A stretch of 64,000 nucleotides of DNA from Bacteroides uniformis (GTDB lineage: Bacteria; Bacteroidota; Bacteroidia; Bacteroidales; Bacteroidaceae): assembly GCF_025147485.1 (NCBI RefSeq), contig NZ_CP102263.1, positions 2,369,501 through 2,433,500 on the forward strand, written 5' to 3'. Below are positions 1-9,300 of this stretch, piece after piece. The notes under the pieces are model-generated. The model had not been told where the DNA came from, did not search any database, and saw nothing but the letters and a program-made list of their open reading frames with translations. The position numbers and the translations under genes are program-made. Numbering within the stretch: position 1 is the first letter of the stretch; the number at the start of each line of letters is the position of its first letter.

Positions 1-1
1 A

Positions 2-226
2 AAGCAGGAATTGCTGATGGAGGAGATACAGCAACGGCATCGCGCTATCTTCCAAGGATTGGGTGGCAGTTTCGATGTCTATACAGGTCATGTGCAGCGC
101 GCACCGAAATGGTGGGTGGAGCATAATCTGGAATTTGCTTATCGCTTGATAAAAGAACCCAAAAGAATTAAACGTCAGATCCACTTGGTGAAGTATGCTT
201 GGTGGCTGATGAAGAAAAAATTATAA
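2..226 (+). CDS. C-terminal end of a WecG/TagA/CpsF-family glycosyltransferase (partial)
   Basis: The reading frame is open from the window edge to a TAA at 224-226 (74 residues visible). The pattern G-L-G-G-S-F-D-V-Y-T-G, then R-A-P-K-W, then R-L-I-K-E-P-K-R matches the C-terminal part of WecG/TagA/CpsF glycosyltransferases. These transfer N-acetylmannosaminuronic acid, N-acetylmannosamine or related sugars onto an undecaprenyl-diphosphate-linked sugar at the inner membrane. wecB, which makes UDP-ManNAc, follows after 11 bases, so the two probably work in one surface-polysaccharide pathway. The exact sugar cannot be told from this fragment. Confidence 0.75.
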   Translation, partial: KQELLMEEIQQRHRAIFQGLGGSFDVYTGHVQRAPKWWVEHNLEFAYRLIKEPKRIKRQIHLVKYAWWLMKKKL

Positions 227-237
227 ACAGAGGAAAT

Positions 238-1398
238 ATGAAGAAAGTGATGTTGGTCTTCGGCACCCGTCCGGAGGCAATCAAGATGGCTCCGCTGGTG
301 AAAGAATTCCAGAAACAGCCAAAACGGGTAGAGACTGTGGTGTGCGTAACCGGACAGCATCGGGAAATGCTGGATCAGGTGTTGAAGATATTCGACATCA
401 AACCGGATTATGATTTGAATATCATGAAGCAGGGACAGGATCTGTATGATGTGACCGCTCGTGTGCTGACCGGTATGCGTGATGTACTGAAAGAGGTAAA
501 GCCCGATGTGGTATTGGTACATGGGGATACTACCACTTCTACAGCTGCAGCTTTGGCTGCTTTTTATCAACAGATACCGGTGGGACATGTGGAAGCTGGT
601 TTGCGTACACATAATATTTATAGCCCATGGCCGGAGGAGATGAATCGGTTGTTGACGGGGCGTCTGGCGACCTATCATTTTTCTCCCACTCCGTTAAGTC
701 GTAATAATCTGATTAAAGAGAGCGTTGATGACCGCAATATCATTATAACTGGTAACACAGTGATTGATGCACTTTATTGGGTAGTGGATAAAATCAAGAA
801 CAACAAGGAGCTAGATAATGAATTGGAAGATATATTGAGCAAAGCGGGTTATGATGTAAACCGCTTGAACAATGGCAAGAAGCTGGTATTGATTACAGGG
901 CATCGTCGTGAGAATTTTGGTGACGGATTTATCAATATGTGTACAGCTATTAAAGATTTGACGGTTAAATATCCAGATTTGGATTTTGTTTATCCTATGC
1001 ACTTGAATCCTAATGTACGCAAGCCGATTCATGAGGTGTTCGGGGAGAATCTGTCCGGCTTAAAAAATATGTTCTTCATTGAACCATTGGAGTATTTGAG
1101 TTTTGTGTATCTAATGGAGAAGAGCAGCATCGTATTGACAGATAGCGGTGGCATTCAAGAGGAAGCTCCGGGACTGGGTAAACCGGTATTGGTGATGCGT
1201 GATACCACGGAGCGACCAGAAGCATTAGATGCCGGAACGGTGAAACTGGTAGGTACGGACTATAATAAGATTGTAAACGAAGTATCATCTTTGATTGATG
1301 ATAAAGCAGCTTATGAAAAAATGAGTAAGGCTGTAAATCCGTACGGTGACGGATTAGCCTGCGGACGTATTGTAAATGCATTGTTATATAGGATATAA
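238..1398 (+). CDS. wecB: UDP-N-acetylglucosamine 2-epimerase (non-hydrolysing)
   Basis: The enzyme interconverts UDP-GlcNAc and UDP-ManNAc in the cytoplasm for surface polysaccharide synthesis. The 386-residue protein has the family's usual length. It opens with V-F-G-T-R-P-E-A-I-K-M-A-P and carries V-H-G-D-T-T, H-V-E-A-G-L-R-T and T-G-H-R-R-E-N, then the C-terminal T-D-S-G-G-I-Q-E-E-A nucleotide-binding signature. The start at 238 is preferred over an in-frame upstream start because it gives the conserved N-terminus and follows an A/G-rich AGAGGAAAT. The upstream neighbour is a WecG-type transferase that would use the product. The genes downstream are decayed, so this looks like the end of a polysaccharide cluster. 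Confidence 0.95.
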   Translation: MKKVMLVFGTRPEAIKMAPLVKEFQKQPKRVETVVCVTGQHREMLDQVLKIFDIKPDYDLNIMKQGQDLYDVTARVLTGMRDVLKEVKPDVVLVHGDTTTSTAAALAAFYQQIPVGHVEAGLRTHNIYSPWPEEMNRLLTGRLATYHFSPTPLSRNNLIKESVDDRNIIITGNTVIDALYWVVDKIKNNKELDNELEDILSKAGYDVNRLNNGKKLVLITGHRRENFGDGFINMCTAIKDLTVKYPDLDFVYPMHLNPNVRKPIHEVFGENLSGLKNMFFIEPLEYLSFVYLMEKSSIVLTDSGGIQEEAPGLGKPVLVMRDTTERPEALDAGTVKLVGTDYNKIVNEVSSLIDDKAAYEKMSKAVNPYGDGLACGRIVNALLYRI

Positions 1399-1406
1399 GC
1401 TGAGCT

Positions 1407-1589
1407 ATGAAGCTGATACTGAAAAATATTTTTACAAATCGAAATACTTGTTATTACTTATGGTTTGCATTACCAAGAGCTAATAAACTTAAAGTGAAAG
1501 TTTTTTCTGGAGTTGAACTTCATTATCGGGACTTGTTTCATGGTAAGATATACGAATTGTTGCAAAACCTAACATCGGGTATAAAATGA
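1407..1589 (+). CDS. small unknown protein at the end of the polysaccharide operon
   Basis: A 60-residue lysine-rich frame begins 8 bases after wecB. It overlaps the next start codon by 4 bases (ATGA at 1586), an arrangement typical of translationally coupled genes. No family is recognised. It could be a truncated sugar-modifying gene, because the frame that follows is clearly broken. Confidence 0.3.
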   Translation: MKLILKNIFTNRNTCYYLWFALPRANKLKVKVFSGVELHYRDLFHGKIYELLQNLTSGIK

Positions 1590-2275
1590 AGAATGATAAA
1601 CGAAAAAAAGAAATTTTTCGGTGGATATTCCTCGGAGGACTTTTGTTGTTTGTGACTTTTCCTGTTTTTACGCAGTAAATACAAGAATGAGTGGATTGAT
1701 TTATGTGCCGAGCACGGACATAGATGATGGAGGAAAAACTCGCATAGGTGGTCACTTTTTCAGAAAAGAGTTCCTGCCCGATGTCAGCTTGAATTCGTTA
1801 GGAAAGTGGATGTATCATACAGGCAATCATTTTTTGAGCATCATTCCTTTTTCATAGATTGAGCTGGAATTATTTGTACTATACAGAAAAAATTAAAAGA
1901 CAGCAATATAGATAATATGGATTTTGATCACAAGAATTGATATTTATCTAAAAGAATCAGGCCTATCAAAGAAAACGAATGATGATCATGTATTGCTATT
2001 GGAAGTAATGATCACATTACGACGAGTGACAAGGTGAAAAGAGATGATTGGCCGGATAGTAGAAGAACCATATTGGGGAACTATTATGTTGCTGCCACTA
2101 AATATACGAAAAAAAAATATATCATAGGTTTCTATGTCACCTACCGAAAATGAAAACGTGATTACAATTAAATGGAATGGAGTGGCAGACTGTATGACTT
2201 ATCAGTCCTCTTTGCAAAACGGGAAATATTCTTCGGAAGGTATATGCTTTTACATCAACCTACTGTAAAATACTA
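1586..2275 (+). pseudogene. decayed exopolysaccharide outer-membrane protein (YjbH-like)
   Basis: The frame opens with a 30-residue signal-peptide-like segment (lysines, then hydrophobic F-L-G-G-L-L-L-F-V) and stops at a TAA at 1676. The next piece, in another frame, resembles the mature start of YjbH-type proteins (S-G-L-I-Y-V-P-S-T, then T-R-I-G-G-H-F). Further fragments contain R-I-R-P-I-K-E-N-E around 1955-1981 and N-Y-Y-V-A-A-T-K-Y near 2083. Stops and frameshifts separate them, so no working protein can be made. The YjbH assignment rests on remembered family patterns and is tentative. The decay suggests loss of the last gene of the polysaccharide locus beside the conjugative element. 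Confidence 0.4.
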
Positions 2276-2293
2276 ATCAAGAAAATAATAAGG

Positions 2294-2602
2294 ATGCCTA
2301 CAGTCGTTGTCCGTTTTGAGACTTGTAAGAAAGCCATAGGGTACGGTACGGTTTATTACCGTATCTACAAAGGACATAACCGACGTATGGAATTTTCTTC
2401 CCACCTTCACCTACCAACTTCTTCTTGGGATGAAACCACAAAGACAATCCGGGGAGAGCATCCCAAAGCCTGTCTCTTTCGTGCTCAGATGGAAGCGGAT
2501 CTTCGGCTTTTGAACCGGATTATAACGGAAGATGTTACCGGTCGACTGACAATGGGCGATATGATAGCCATCTTTAAACATCAAAGGACAATAATCAAAT
2601 GA
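2294..2602 (+). pseudogene. N-terminal remnant of a Bacteroides tyrosine recombinase
   Basis: The 102-residue frame looks like the arm-binding N-terminus plus the start of the core-binding domain of Bacteroides integrases. The features are a basic beta-strand start, Y-Y-R-I-Y-K-G, then W-D-E-T-T-K-T-I-R-G and a helix ending L-L-N-R-I-I. The whole catalytic domain (R, K, HxxR, H, Y) is absent and the frame stops at 2602. It is not a copy of the intact integrase at 50155-51390, whose N-terminus differs. It may mark the left edge of the present element or a scar of an older one. Confidence 0.55.
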
Positions 2603-2626
2603 ACTTTTGACTTGTAAGTCAATAGG

Positions 2627-4888
2627 ATGGTACCGTCTTTGACAGATTGCTATCACCGTCTAGGTTTTCAGGTAACAGAATCCGAAGATGGATTACGGAT
2701 AGGCTTCAAACCGGGAATGGCACATGCTATCGTGAAGGAGATTTGGAACGAGCAGCCTTTGACCCGTTCGGATGTTGAAAGGTTTTATGAAAAGCTTTCT
2801 TCACTGAACAAAGGATATCGAAATCTCTATTTCAGGATCGTGGCGCACGGTGGATTCCTGCCGGAAGCATTGGACTTTGAACTGCACGGGCTGACCGTTT
2901 CGGATGAAAGCTATATTGAAAGCCTCTTGTCCGGAAGACATGTGGAGCTTTATCCGCATAACGAAGCGGCTTACAGGGCGATCATGCGGGGATTCAAACA
3001 ACACCGTATCGGTACGGTCGTGCAGGCTACCGGAACAGGGAAATCCTATTTGCTGGCACGCTATATCGCAGATCATGCAAAGGAAAATATATTGGTCTTT
3101 GCTCCGAACATCACGATTCTGGATGAGATCCGGAAAGCCGTCGGATTCTCCATTCCGCAAGTGACGTACCGGACATTCCAGTCACTGATTCGTAACCGGG
3201 AGGACAATGGGTTGTTACGGGCAGATCATATTCTTATTGATGAATTCCATCATTTCGGGGCGGAAATTTGGGGAAGTGCCTTGCAGGAAGTGATAGAAAA
3301 CAATCCCTGTGCCTATGTCCTGGGAACATCGGCAACGCCAATCCGTCCGGAAGGAATGATCGATACGGTGGATCTTTATTTCGAAGGAAATTTGTTTTAT
3401 GAACTTACCTTGCCGCAAGCTTGGTATTACAATATCTTACCAGTGCCGATCCTGGTACAAAGTGCTTACGGGCTGGACAACGAACTGGATCGGCTGCAAA
3501 GAAAGCTGGAACGCAGCGGTTGTTCAGTCCGCCGGAGAGAGCGCATCCAAAAGAAACTGGACCTGGCGCGGGTCGATTTCAAAGGTGCTTTGGGCGCGTC
3601 GTCGGTGATCCGGAAGTTCCTACCCGAAAGCGTACGCAAACTGCTGGTTTTCTGTCGCGACCTGGCCGATCTCAGACAGATGGTGCCGGAAGTGTGCGAC
3701 TGGCTCACACAGGCAGGCCGATCGATTACGCCATTTGAAATCCATCATGCGCAAAGCGAGCAGGAGAATCAGCGGCTGTTGGCCGCTTTCCGAGAAGAGT
3801 CGGACCGGTTACACGTACTCTTTTCCGTCAATATGCTGATCGAAGGATTGCATGTCGAGGGAGTGGATGCCGTCTTGTTCCTGCGGCGCACCGAATCTTA
3901 CATTGTCACCCTGCAACAGCTGGGGCGCTGTCTGGATGCCGGAAGCGGGAAACAGCCGGTCGTCTTGGATTTCGTGAATAACCTGTCGGGTAAATCGGTC
4001 TACGACGTGATGGCGTGCCACTGGGAGCGACTCTCTTATCTTCCATCGCCCCACGGATTTGAAAGAACAACCTCGTTCCTCGCTACCGGCTATTTGTCGG
4101 ATATCCGGCTCCGCATCGAAGAGATCCTGGCCGAGCTGGAACCATGGCAGATTATGTACGAGCGGCTGGTCGAGTTCCACCGGGAAGAGAACGACTGGCC
4201 TTCAGTGACGGAAGGGAAACTGGGCCTTTGGTGCAACACGCAACGCATCGCCTACAAACGAGGCTGTCTTGCCAAGGAACGGTGCGACCAGCTTGATGCA
4301 ATCGGTTTTGAGTGGAATCAGCTCGACTCCAAATGGATGAGGGAATACCATGCATTGAAAGTCTTCTTTGATACCTGCGGACGCTGGCCCAAACGTGAAG
4401 ACGGCCCGCTTGCGACCTGGTGTTATACCCAGCGGGAAAGACGGAAGGATGGACGTTTGAGCAAAGAGCGCATCCGGGCTTTGAATGAGATCGGCTTTGT
4501 CTGGAATCAGAACCTCCAAGGGGAATGGATGAAGAACTACGAGGAGCTGAAGTCTTTTGTCAGAAAATATCGGCGTTTCCCTAAATCGACGGAAGGGAAT
4601 TTGGGCGGATGGTGCCATACACAACGGAAAATGCGTAAACAGGGAAAGTTACCCAATGACCGCCGGCTCCTGTTGGATAAAATAGGATTTGTCTGGTCGG
4701 CGGAACAGGTCTGGCAAGGCAACTTCGAACAATTGTGCCTGTTCCATAACCTGCAAGGACGATGGCCGGGATGCCGTGAAGGAGCATTGGGACGCTGGTG
4801 TACCATTCAAAGACGGGATTACCGCAAGGGGAACATGTCAGACGAGCGAAAAGCACAATTGGAAAGAATCGGTTTCCCTCTTGCCTGA
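2627..4888 (+). CDS. DEAH-type superfamily 2 helicase with four helicase-associated repeats
   Basis: The 753-residue protein has SF2 helicase motifs in order: motif I Q-A-T-G-T-G-K-S at 133-140, motif II D-E-F-H-H at 205-209, motif III G-T-S-A-T-P at 233-238, and motif VI Q-Q-L-G-R-C near 430-435. From residue about 507 to the end there are four tandem repeats of about 62 residues. Each follows the pattern W...Y..L..F....R.P.....G.L..WC..QR...K.G.L...R...L..IGF. This is the helicase-associated domain, thought to bind nucleic acid. An N-terminal region of about 120 residues is not assigned. In tetracycline-inducible relatives tetQ lies upstream of rteA; here this gene does. Its role in transfer or defence is unknown. 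Confidence 0.8.
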   Translation: MVPSLTDCYHRLGFQVTESEDGLRIGFKPGMAHAIVKEIWNEQPLTRSDVERFYEKLSSLNKGYRNLYFRIVAHGGFLPEALDFELHGLTVSDESYIESLLSGRHVELYPHNEAAYRAIMRGFKQHRIGTVVQATGTGKSYLLARYIADHAKENILVFAPNITILDEIRKAVGFSIPQVTYRTFQSLIRNREDNGLLRADHILIDEFHHFGAEIWGSALQEVIENNPCAYVLGTSATPIRPEGMIDTVDLYFEGNLFYELTLPQAWYYNILPVPILVQSAYGLDNELDRLQRKLERSGCSVRRRERIQKKLDLARVDFKGALGASSVIRKFLPESVRKLLVFCRDLADLRQMVPEVCDWLTQAGRSITPFEIHHAQSEQENQRLLAAFREESDRLHVLFSVNMLIEGLHVEGVDAVLFLRRTESYIVTLQQLGRCLDAGSGKQPVVLDFVNNLSGKSVYDVMACHWERLSYLPSPHGFERTTSFLATGYLSDIRLRIEEILAELEPWQIMYERLVEFHREENDWPSVTEGKLGLWCNTQRIAYKRGCLAKERCDQLDAIGFEWNQLDSKWMREYHALKVFFDTCGRWPKREDGPLATWCYTQRERRKDGRLSKERIRALNEIGFVWNQNLQGEWMKNYEELKSFVRKYRRFPKSTEGNLGGWCHTQRKMRKQGKLPNDRRLLLDKIGFVWSAEQVWQGNFEQLCLFHNLQGRWPGCREGALGRWCTIQRRDYRKGNMSDERKAQLERIGFPLA

Positions 4889-5067
4889 TATGGAATATAT
4901 TCGATTCTATCCGTTATGAAAGTTGTCTATTCAATTATAATCAACATTGGAACAGTGTCTGTCATTACCCGGATTTGGAACTGCCAGCATACGGGTGGAA
5001 CCAACTGATAAAACCGGAATAAGACCAATCTCATAAAGTAAATCGTTATTGATTCATCCCAATATGG

Positions 5068-5109
5068 AAGCCCTTGTCTGAAGCCGGTTATCGGAGAAGA
5101 CAGGGGCTT
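5068..5109 (+). terminator. probable terminator between the helicase and rteA
   Basis: AAGCCCTTGTCT at 5068-5079 pairs with AGACAGGGGCTT at 5098-5109 with one G-T wobble. A T-rich stretch (TCTTCTATATTTT) follows. It lies 180 bases after the helicase stop and about 100 bases before rteA, so rteA probably has its own promoter or is reached by regulated read-through. The rest of 4889-5205 holds no convincing gene. Confidence 0.6.
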
Positions 5110-5205
5110 CTTCTATATTTTATAAATGAATTATAGATAACTATTACACTGGCTTAACGAATCCGTTACAAATCCTTGGTGGTTTAAAGTGAGTGTTTAC
5201 GTAAA

Positions 5206-7593
5206 ATGAAAATATTTATGGTAGCAAGGAAAGTTTCATTACAGCATAAGGTTCTTTTAGGGTATATGATATTGATCATGGCTGTTTGCGGCATGGTTTC
5301 CATCTTGTTATACGAACGGAGCCGCATGCGTGAGATAAAAACGGAAACATCGGAGATACGCAGGATACGCCATGACATCAGTACGGCGCATCGCTATATC
5401 ACGGAGCTTGCCACCTATGGAGAGTCCGTCATTGTCTGGGAGGATACCGATTTTCGTGAGTATCGCAGAAAACGCTTGCAAACGGACAGCTTGTTACAAA
5501 TATTGAAAGTGAGTTGTGGCACGTTCGTCCTGCCAAAGCAGATAGACTCCCTATGTCATTTATTGGAAGCTAAGGAGATACATCTGCTCCGCATTATGGA
5601 GACCATTACCAGACAGGGGGAAGCGGACAGCCTGCTCGCAAATCGTCTGCCTATTGTTATCAGGGAAGCGGTTCGTACCCGGACAGTCACCCAAAAGAAA
5701 AAAGGGATTGCCGGTTGGTTCGGAGGGAAAAGGAGCGTACAGGTCTTCGAGCCATCGAAAGGACTGCAAGATTTGAATGAGAAGCTGATCGCCATGCAAG
5801 AGGAACGTGAACGCCGGATAGACATGTATACCGACAGTCTGCGCATACAGAATAAGGCCTTGAACCGGAAGTTGCAAATACTCATCACCCATCTTGACGG
5901 GCAAGCGCAGGCGGCGTTCATCAGTCGTGAGGAAAAAATCACGGAAGCCGGAGATTTTTCTTTCAAACTGTTTGTCTTGGTAATCGTCTCTGCTTCCTCC
6001 TTGCTATTCATCTCGTTCCTGATCATACGGCATGACATCAGGAAAGAAAGGGAAGGGCGGGCACAGCTCCAAAGGATAAACCGTGAGAACGAGGAACTGC
6101 TCGGTATGCGTAAACAGATCATCCTGACCATCTCGCACGATATACGAGGACCATTGGGTAATATCAACAACTGCGTGGAACTGGCCTCGGAAACCCGTGA
6201 AAAGAAAAAACGGGAAGGCTATCTGGAGAACATCCGCCATTCCTGCCGCCATATACTGAATCTGGTGAACAACCTGATGGATGTTTATAAGATCAATGAG
6301 ACCAAGGATACCCGTAACGAGGTTCCTTTCCGTCTAAACAACTTGCTTGACAACATATCGAAGGAATATGCCCGCAAAGCGGGTGGCCGGGCCTTGCTGT
6401 TCGAGCACCGGCATAAGAATGTCGGTGATATTACAGTGAGAGGAGACGCAGACAAATTGGAACAAATATTGGACAATCTGCTGACAAACGCCATCAAGTT
6501 CACCCTGTCGGGTACGATCCGTTTCCATACCGAGTACATGGCGGGAAGATTATATGTGGAGGTCGGTGATACCGGTATCGGTATGGACGAGGAGACATTG
6601 GAACGTGTCTTCCGTCCGTTCGAGCGTGCGGCGCAGGAGATAAACTCGGAAGGTTTCGGTCTTGGGCTTTTTATCACGAAAGCTCTTGTAAAGGTACTGG
6701 ACGGAAGCATTGAAGTAGAGAGCCGACCAGGTAAAGGTACAACATTCCGCCTGTCGTTTCCCCTTTCGGAAACGACAGGAGAACCGGAAACAGAGGAGCT
6801 TCCGGTACAATCTGCGACAATACTTCCCAAACATGTACTGGTAGTGGATGATGACAGCATCCTTCTGAAAATAACGGAAGACATGCTCGGGCGCAACGGG
6901 GTGGAATGCACGACCTGTCAAAATGCAAAAGAAGCCATTCTAGCACTCGACCGCTTGGATTATGATTTGGTATTGACAGATATACAGATGCCCGTGACCG
7001 ATGGTTTCGGCTTGTTGAGATTACTGCGTAACTCGGATATCGGAAATTCCCGTACCGTTCCGGTCGCTGTCATGACGGCACGGGGGGACGGGGACTCGGG
7101 CGTGTATATGAAGTCCGGTTTTTGCGGTTGCATACATAAGCCTTTCTCTTCAAAAGGACTGCTGGCCTTTATCTCCTCCGTTACGGAGGGCAGAAGTGCA
7201 GGCATGTCTCCGTTCGACTATTCCCGCCTGATGGAAAGTACGGACGACCGTCGTCATATGTTCGGTCTTGTCGCAAAAGAGTCAGAAAAGGATCTTGCCG
7301 AACTGGAGGAGGCTTTAAGAGAAAACGATCGGGAAGCCATGCGGAGGATCGTACATCGGATGGCTCCGGTCTGGGAGTTGTTAGGGGCCAACGATGTACT
7401 GTTCGGTTATCGGAAGCTCCTGCATGACAAGACCTCGAGCGACGAGACGGTCAGAGAGTACACGATGAGAATTATGAAACAGATACGGTTACTGATAGAC
7501 GAAGTAAATAATGAATTAAGAAAGAAAAATGACGGGGATGAAAAAGACTTTATTGATCGTGGAGGACAACCTGATTCTTTGCGATATTCTTGA
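5206..7593 (+). CDS. rteA: hybrid sensor histidine kinase RteA
   Basis: The 795-residue inner-membrane kinase has two membrane segments (residues about 15-32 and about 248-270) enclosing a helical sensor region. A HisKA domain follows with the phospho-acceptor H311 in S-H-D-I-R-G-P, then an HATPase domain (N-A-I-K-F, D-T-G-I-G-M, G-L-G-L-F). A receiver domain comes next, with D592 in L-T-D-I-Q-M-P, and a C-terminal HPt-like domain with H717 (V-H-R-M). This four-part layout and the rteB gene directly behind it match RteA of CTnDOT-type elements, which controls excision and transfer there. The reading frame overlaps rteB by about 60 bases. No tetQ lies upstream, so the inducing signal may not be tetracycline. 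Confidence 0.85.
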   Translation: MKIFMVARKVSLQHKVLLGYMILIMAVCGMVSILLYERSRMREIKTETSEIRRIRHDISTAHRYITELATYGESVIVWEDTDFREYRRKRLQTDSLLQILKVSCGTFVLPKQIDSLCHLLEAKEIHLLRIMETITRQGEADSLLANRLPIVIREAVRTRTVTQKKKGIAGWFGGKRSVQVFEPSKGLQDLNEKLIAMQEERERRIDMYTDSLRIQNKALNRKLQILITHLDGQAQAAFISREEKITEAGDFSFKLFVLVIVSASSLLFISFLIIRHDIRKEREGRAQLQRINRENEELLGMRKQIILTISHDIRGPLGNINNCVELASETREKKKREGYLENIRHSCRHILNLVNNLMDVYKINETKDTRNEVPFRLNNLLDNISKEYARKAGGRALLFEHRHKNVGDITVRGDADKLEQILDNLLTNAIKFTLSGTIRFHTEYMAGRLYVEVGDTGIGMDEETLERVFRPFERAAQEINSEGFGLGLFITKALVKVLDGSIEVESRPGKGTTFRLSFPLSETTGEPETEELPVQSATILPKHVLVVDDDSILLKITEDMLGRNGVECTTCQNAKEAILALDRLDYDLVLTDIQMPVTDGFGLLRLLRNSDIGNSRTVPVAVMTARGDGDSGVYMKSGFCGCIHKPFSSKGLLAFISSVTEGRSAGMSPFDYSRLMESTDDRRHMFGLVAKESEKDLAELEEALRENDREAMRRIVHRMAPVWELLGANDVLFGYRKLLHDKTSSDETVREYTMRIMKQIRLLIDEVNNELRKKNDGDEKDFIDRGGQPDSLRYS

Positions 7594-8842
7594 GAGATGG
7601 CTACAGAAAGCCGGTTACAGGGTATTGACGGCCATAGATGAGCCTTCGGCACGCCGGAAAATCAAGGGGAATAACGTGGCGCTGGTACTGACGGATGTCC
7701 GCCTTCCCGAAGGGGATGGCATCAGTTTACTGGAATGGAGCATCTCCCAAGGGTTACATATCCCTTTTGTGGTGATGACCGAACATGCCTCCATTGCAGA
7801 TGCGGTGCGTGCCGTCAAATTGGGCGCAAAGGACTACTTGCCCAAGCCTGTCCACGAGGAGTTACTGATGGAACTGTTACGGGGATTGATCGGTCTGCCA
7901 GTTTCCGTTCCCCCGAAGAAATCATTAATGAAAAGGCTTAGCGGGGCGGTCCGGGAGACCGAGCGGATAGCTTGTCGTGTGGCTCCTTTGAATTGTTCCG
8001 TCATGATCCTTGGACCGAACGGTAGCGGAAAAGAATCTGTCGCACAGCTGATCCAACAGCATAGCGGGCGTAAGGACAAGCCTTTTGTGGCGGTGAACTG
8101 TGGTTGTATCCGGGGGGAACTTGCCGCATCTGAGTTCTTCGGTCACGTGCAGGGGGCATTTACCGATGCGAAAAAGGATACTGCCGGCTATTTTGAGACG
8201 GCCAAGGGCGGTACGCTCTTCCTTGACGAGATCGGAAACATGCCTCCCGAAATGCAGACACTGCTGCTCAGGGTATTACAGGAAAGAGTGTATTGTCCAG
8301 TGGGCAGCCGCAAAGAACTTGAAGCCGATGTACGGATATTGTCGGCCACCAACGAGGATATGGAGCGTGCCATACGGGAGGGACGTTTCCGGGAGGATCT
8401 GTACTACCGTCTCGCCGAGTTTGAGATACGCCAGCCCTCTCTCTCCGAATGCCCGGAAGATATATTGCCACTGGCTGACTTCTTTCGTGAGCAACATTCA
8501 GAAGAGATACGTGTGGAGACCTCCGGTTTTACCGAACAAGCCAAAATCTCCATGCTTTCCCACTCATGGCCGGGCAATGTGCGTGAACTTGACAACCGGA
8601 TAAGACGTGCTGTCCTGTTGGCGGTATCTCCATTGTTAACCCATAAAGATCTGAATCTTAATGCGACCATCTGTAGGACAGGCGAAAAATGTAAAAAAGG
8701 CTTGATGGAAGAAGCAGAAGAGAAAGAACTAATAAGGAAGATTCTGGAAGAATGTGGAGGTAAGATCAGTCGTGTGGCGAGAATGTTGGGGATGAGCCGT
8801 CCGACGCTATACAAGAAAATGGAAAGGTATGGGTTGAGATAG
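7529..8842 (+). CDS. rteB: NtrC-type response regulator RteB
   Basis: The 437-residue regulator has an N-terminal receiver domain with phospho-acceptor D56 (L-T-D-V-R-L-P). A sigma-54-type AAA+ domain follows with Walker A G-P-N-G-S-G-K-E, a G-A-F-T-D-A loop in place of the usual GAFTGA, and L-F-L-D-E-I-G. The protein ends in a Fis-type helix-turn-helix (S-R-V-A-R-M-L-G-M-S-R-P-T-L-Y-K-K). It should receive phosphate from RteA and activate transcription. In CTnDOT its target is rteC, which is not present in this window. Starts at 7529 and 7538 are both possible. Confidence 0.85.
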   Translation: MTGMKKTLLIVEDNLILCDILERWLQKAGYRVLTAIDEPSARRKIKGNNVALVLTDVRLPEGDGISLLEWSISQGLHIPFVVMTEHASIADAVRAVKLGAKDYLPKPVHEELLMELLRGLIGLPVSVPPKKSLMKRLSGAVRETERIACRVAPLNCSVMILGPNGSGKESVAQLIQQHSGRKDKPFVAVNCGCIRGELAASEFFGHVQGAFTDAKKDTAGYFETAKGGTLFLDEIGNMPPEMQTLLLRVLQERVYCPVGSRKELEADVRILSATNEDMERAIREGRFREDLYYRLAEFEIRQPSLSECPEDILPLADFFREQHSEEIRVETSGFTEQAKISMLSHSWPGNVRELDNRIRRAVLLAVSPLLTHKDLNLNATICRTGEKCKKGLMEEAEEKELIRKILEECGGKISRVARMLGMSRPTLYKKMERYGLR

Positions 8843-8847
8843 CATCT

Positions 8848-9264
8848 TCATCCGTTTCGTTTATACATAAGCCGGCAGATTCCGTTGGAGAAAGTTTTGC
8901 AGCCAAGAAGTTTCCAGCGGGCAGACCGGAATTCTCCCGTCAAGGGGATTCCACCACCATAAGAAAGAGGCAGCAGAAAAAGTACTGTCTCATCCACCAG
9001 ATTATACCGAAAAAGTCCATCGGCATATTCCGCACTTCCTCCATCTCCCACTCCTGCCAGATAAATACAATCCTTGTCATGCTTTTCCTTTACATTCAGC
9101 AAGTCCATCAAACCGTAATGGGGGTAGATGTGGAATGTGGCCTGTCGCTGCCAGCGTGGGAAACCATACCGTTTGTTTTCCCTCACCCATCGCATAAGCA
9201 TCTCGTCTTCATGCGGAAGGAACCCGTCCAAAGTGAGTGCCATGATAACTTGAATTTTTGCCAT
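8848..9264 (-). CDS. RibD C-terminal/dihydrofolate-reductase-like protein
   Basis: The 138-residue protein starts I-Q-V-I-M-A-L-T-L-D-G-F and contains Y-L-A-G-V-G-D-G-G and L-L-P-L-S-Y-G-G-G-I-P, as in the RibD C-terminal reductase fold. Family members reduce pyrimidine or pterin substrates with NADPH; the substrate here is unknown. The start at 9264 is chosen because upstream in-frame codons run into the inverted repeats beyond 9280. It converges with rteB (5-base gap) and shares its strand with mobC. It may be a passenger gene. Confidence 0.65.
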   Translation of the reverse strand: MAKIQVIMALTLDGFLPHEDEMLMRWVRENKRYGFPRWQRQATFHIYPHYGLMDLLNVKEKHDKDCIYLAGVGDGGSAEYADGLFRYNLVDETVLFLLPLSYGGGIPLTGEFRSARWKLLGCKTFSNGICRLMYKRNG

Positions 9265-9300
9265 ACCTCTTGTTAAAAAAGCATGAAACCCATGCTTATT

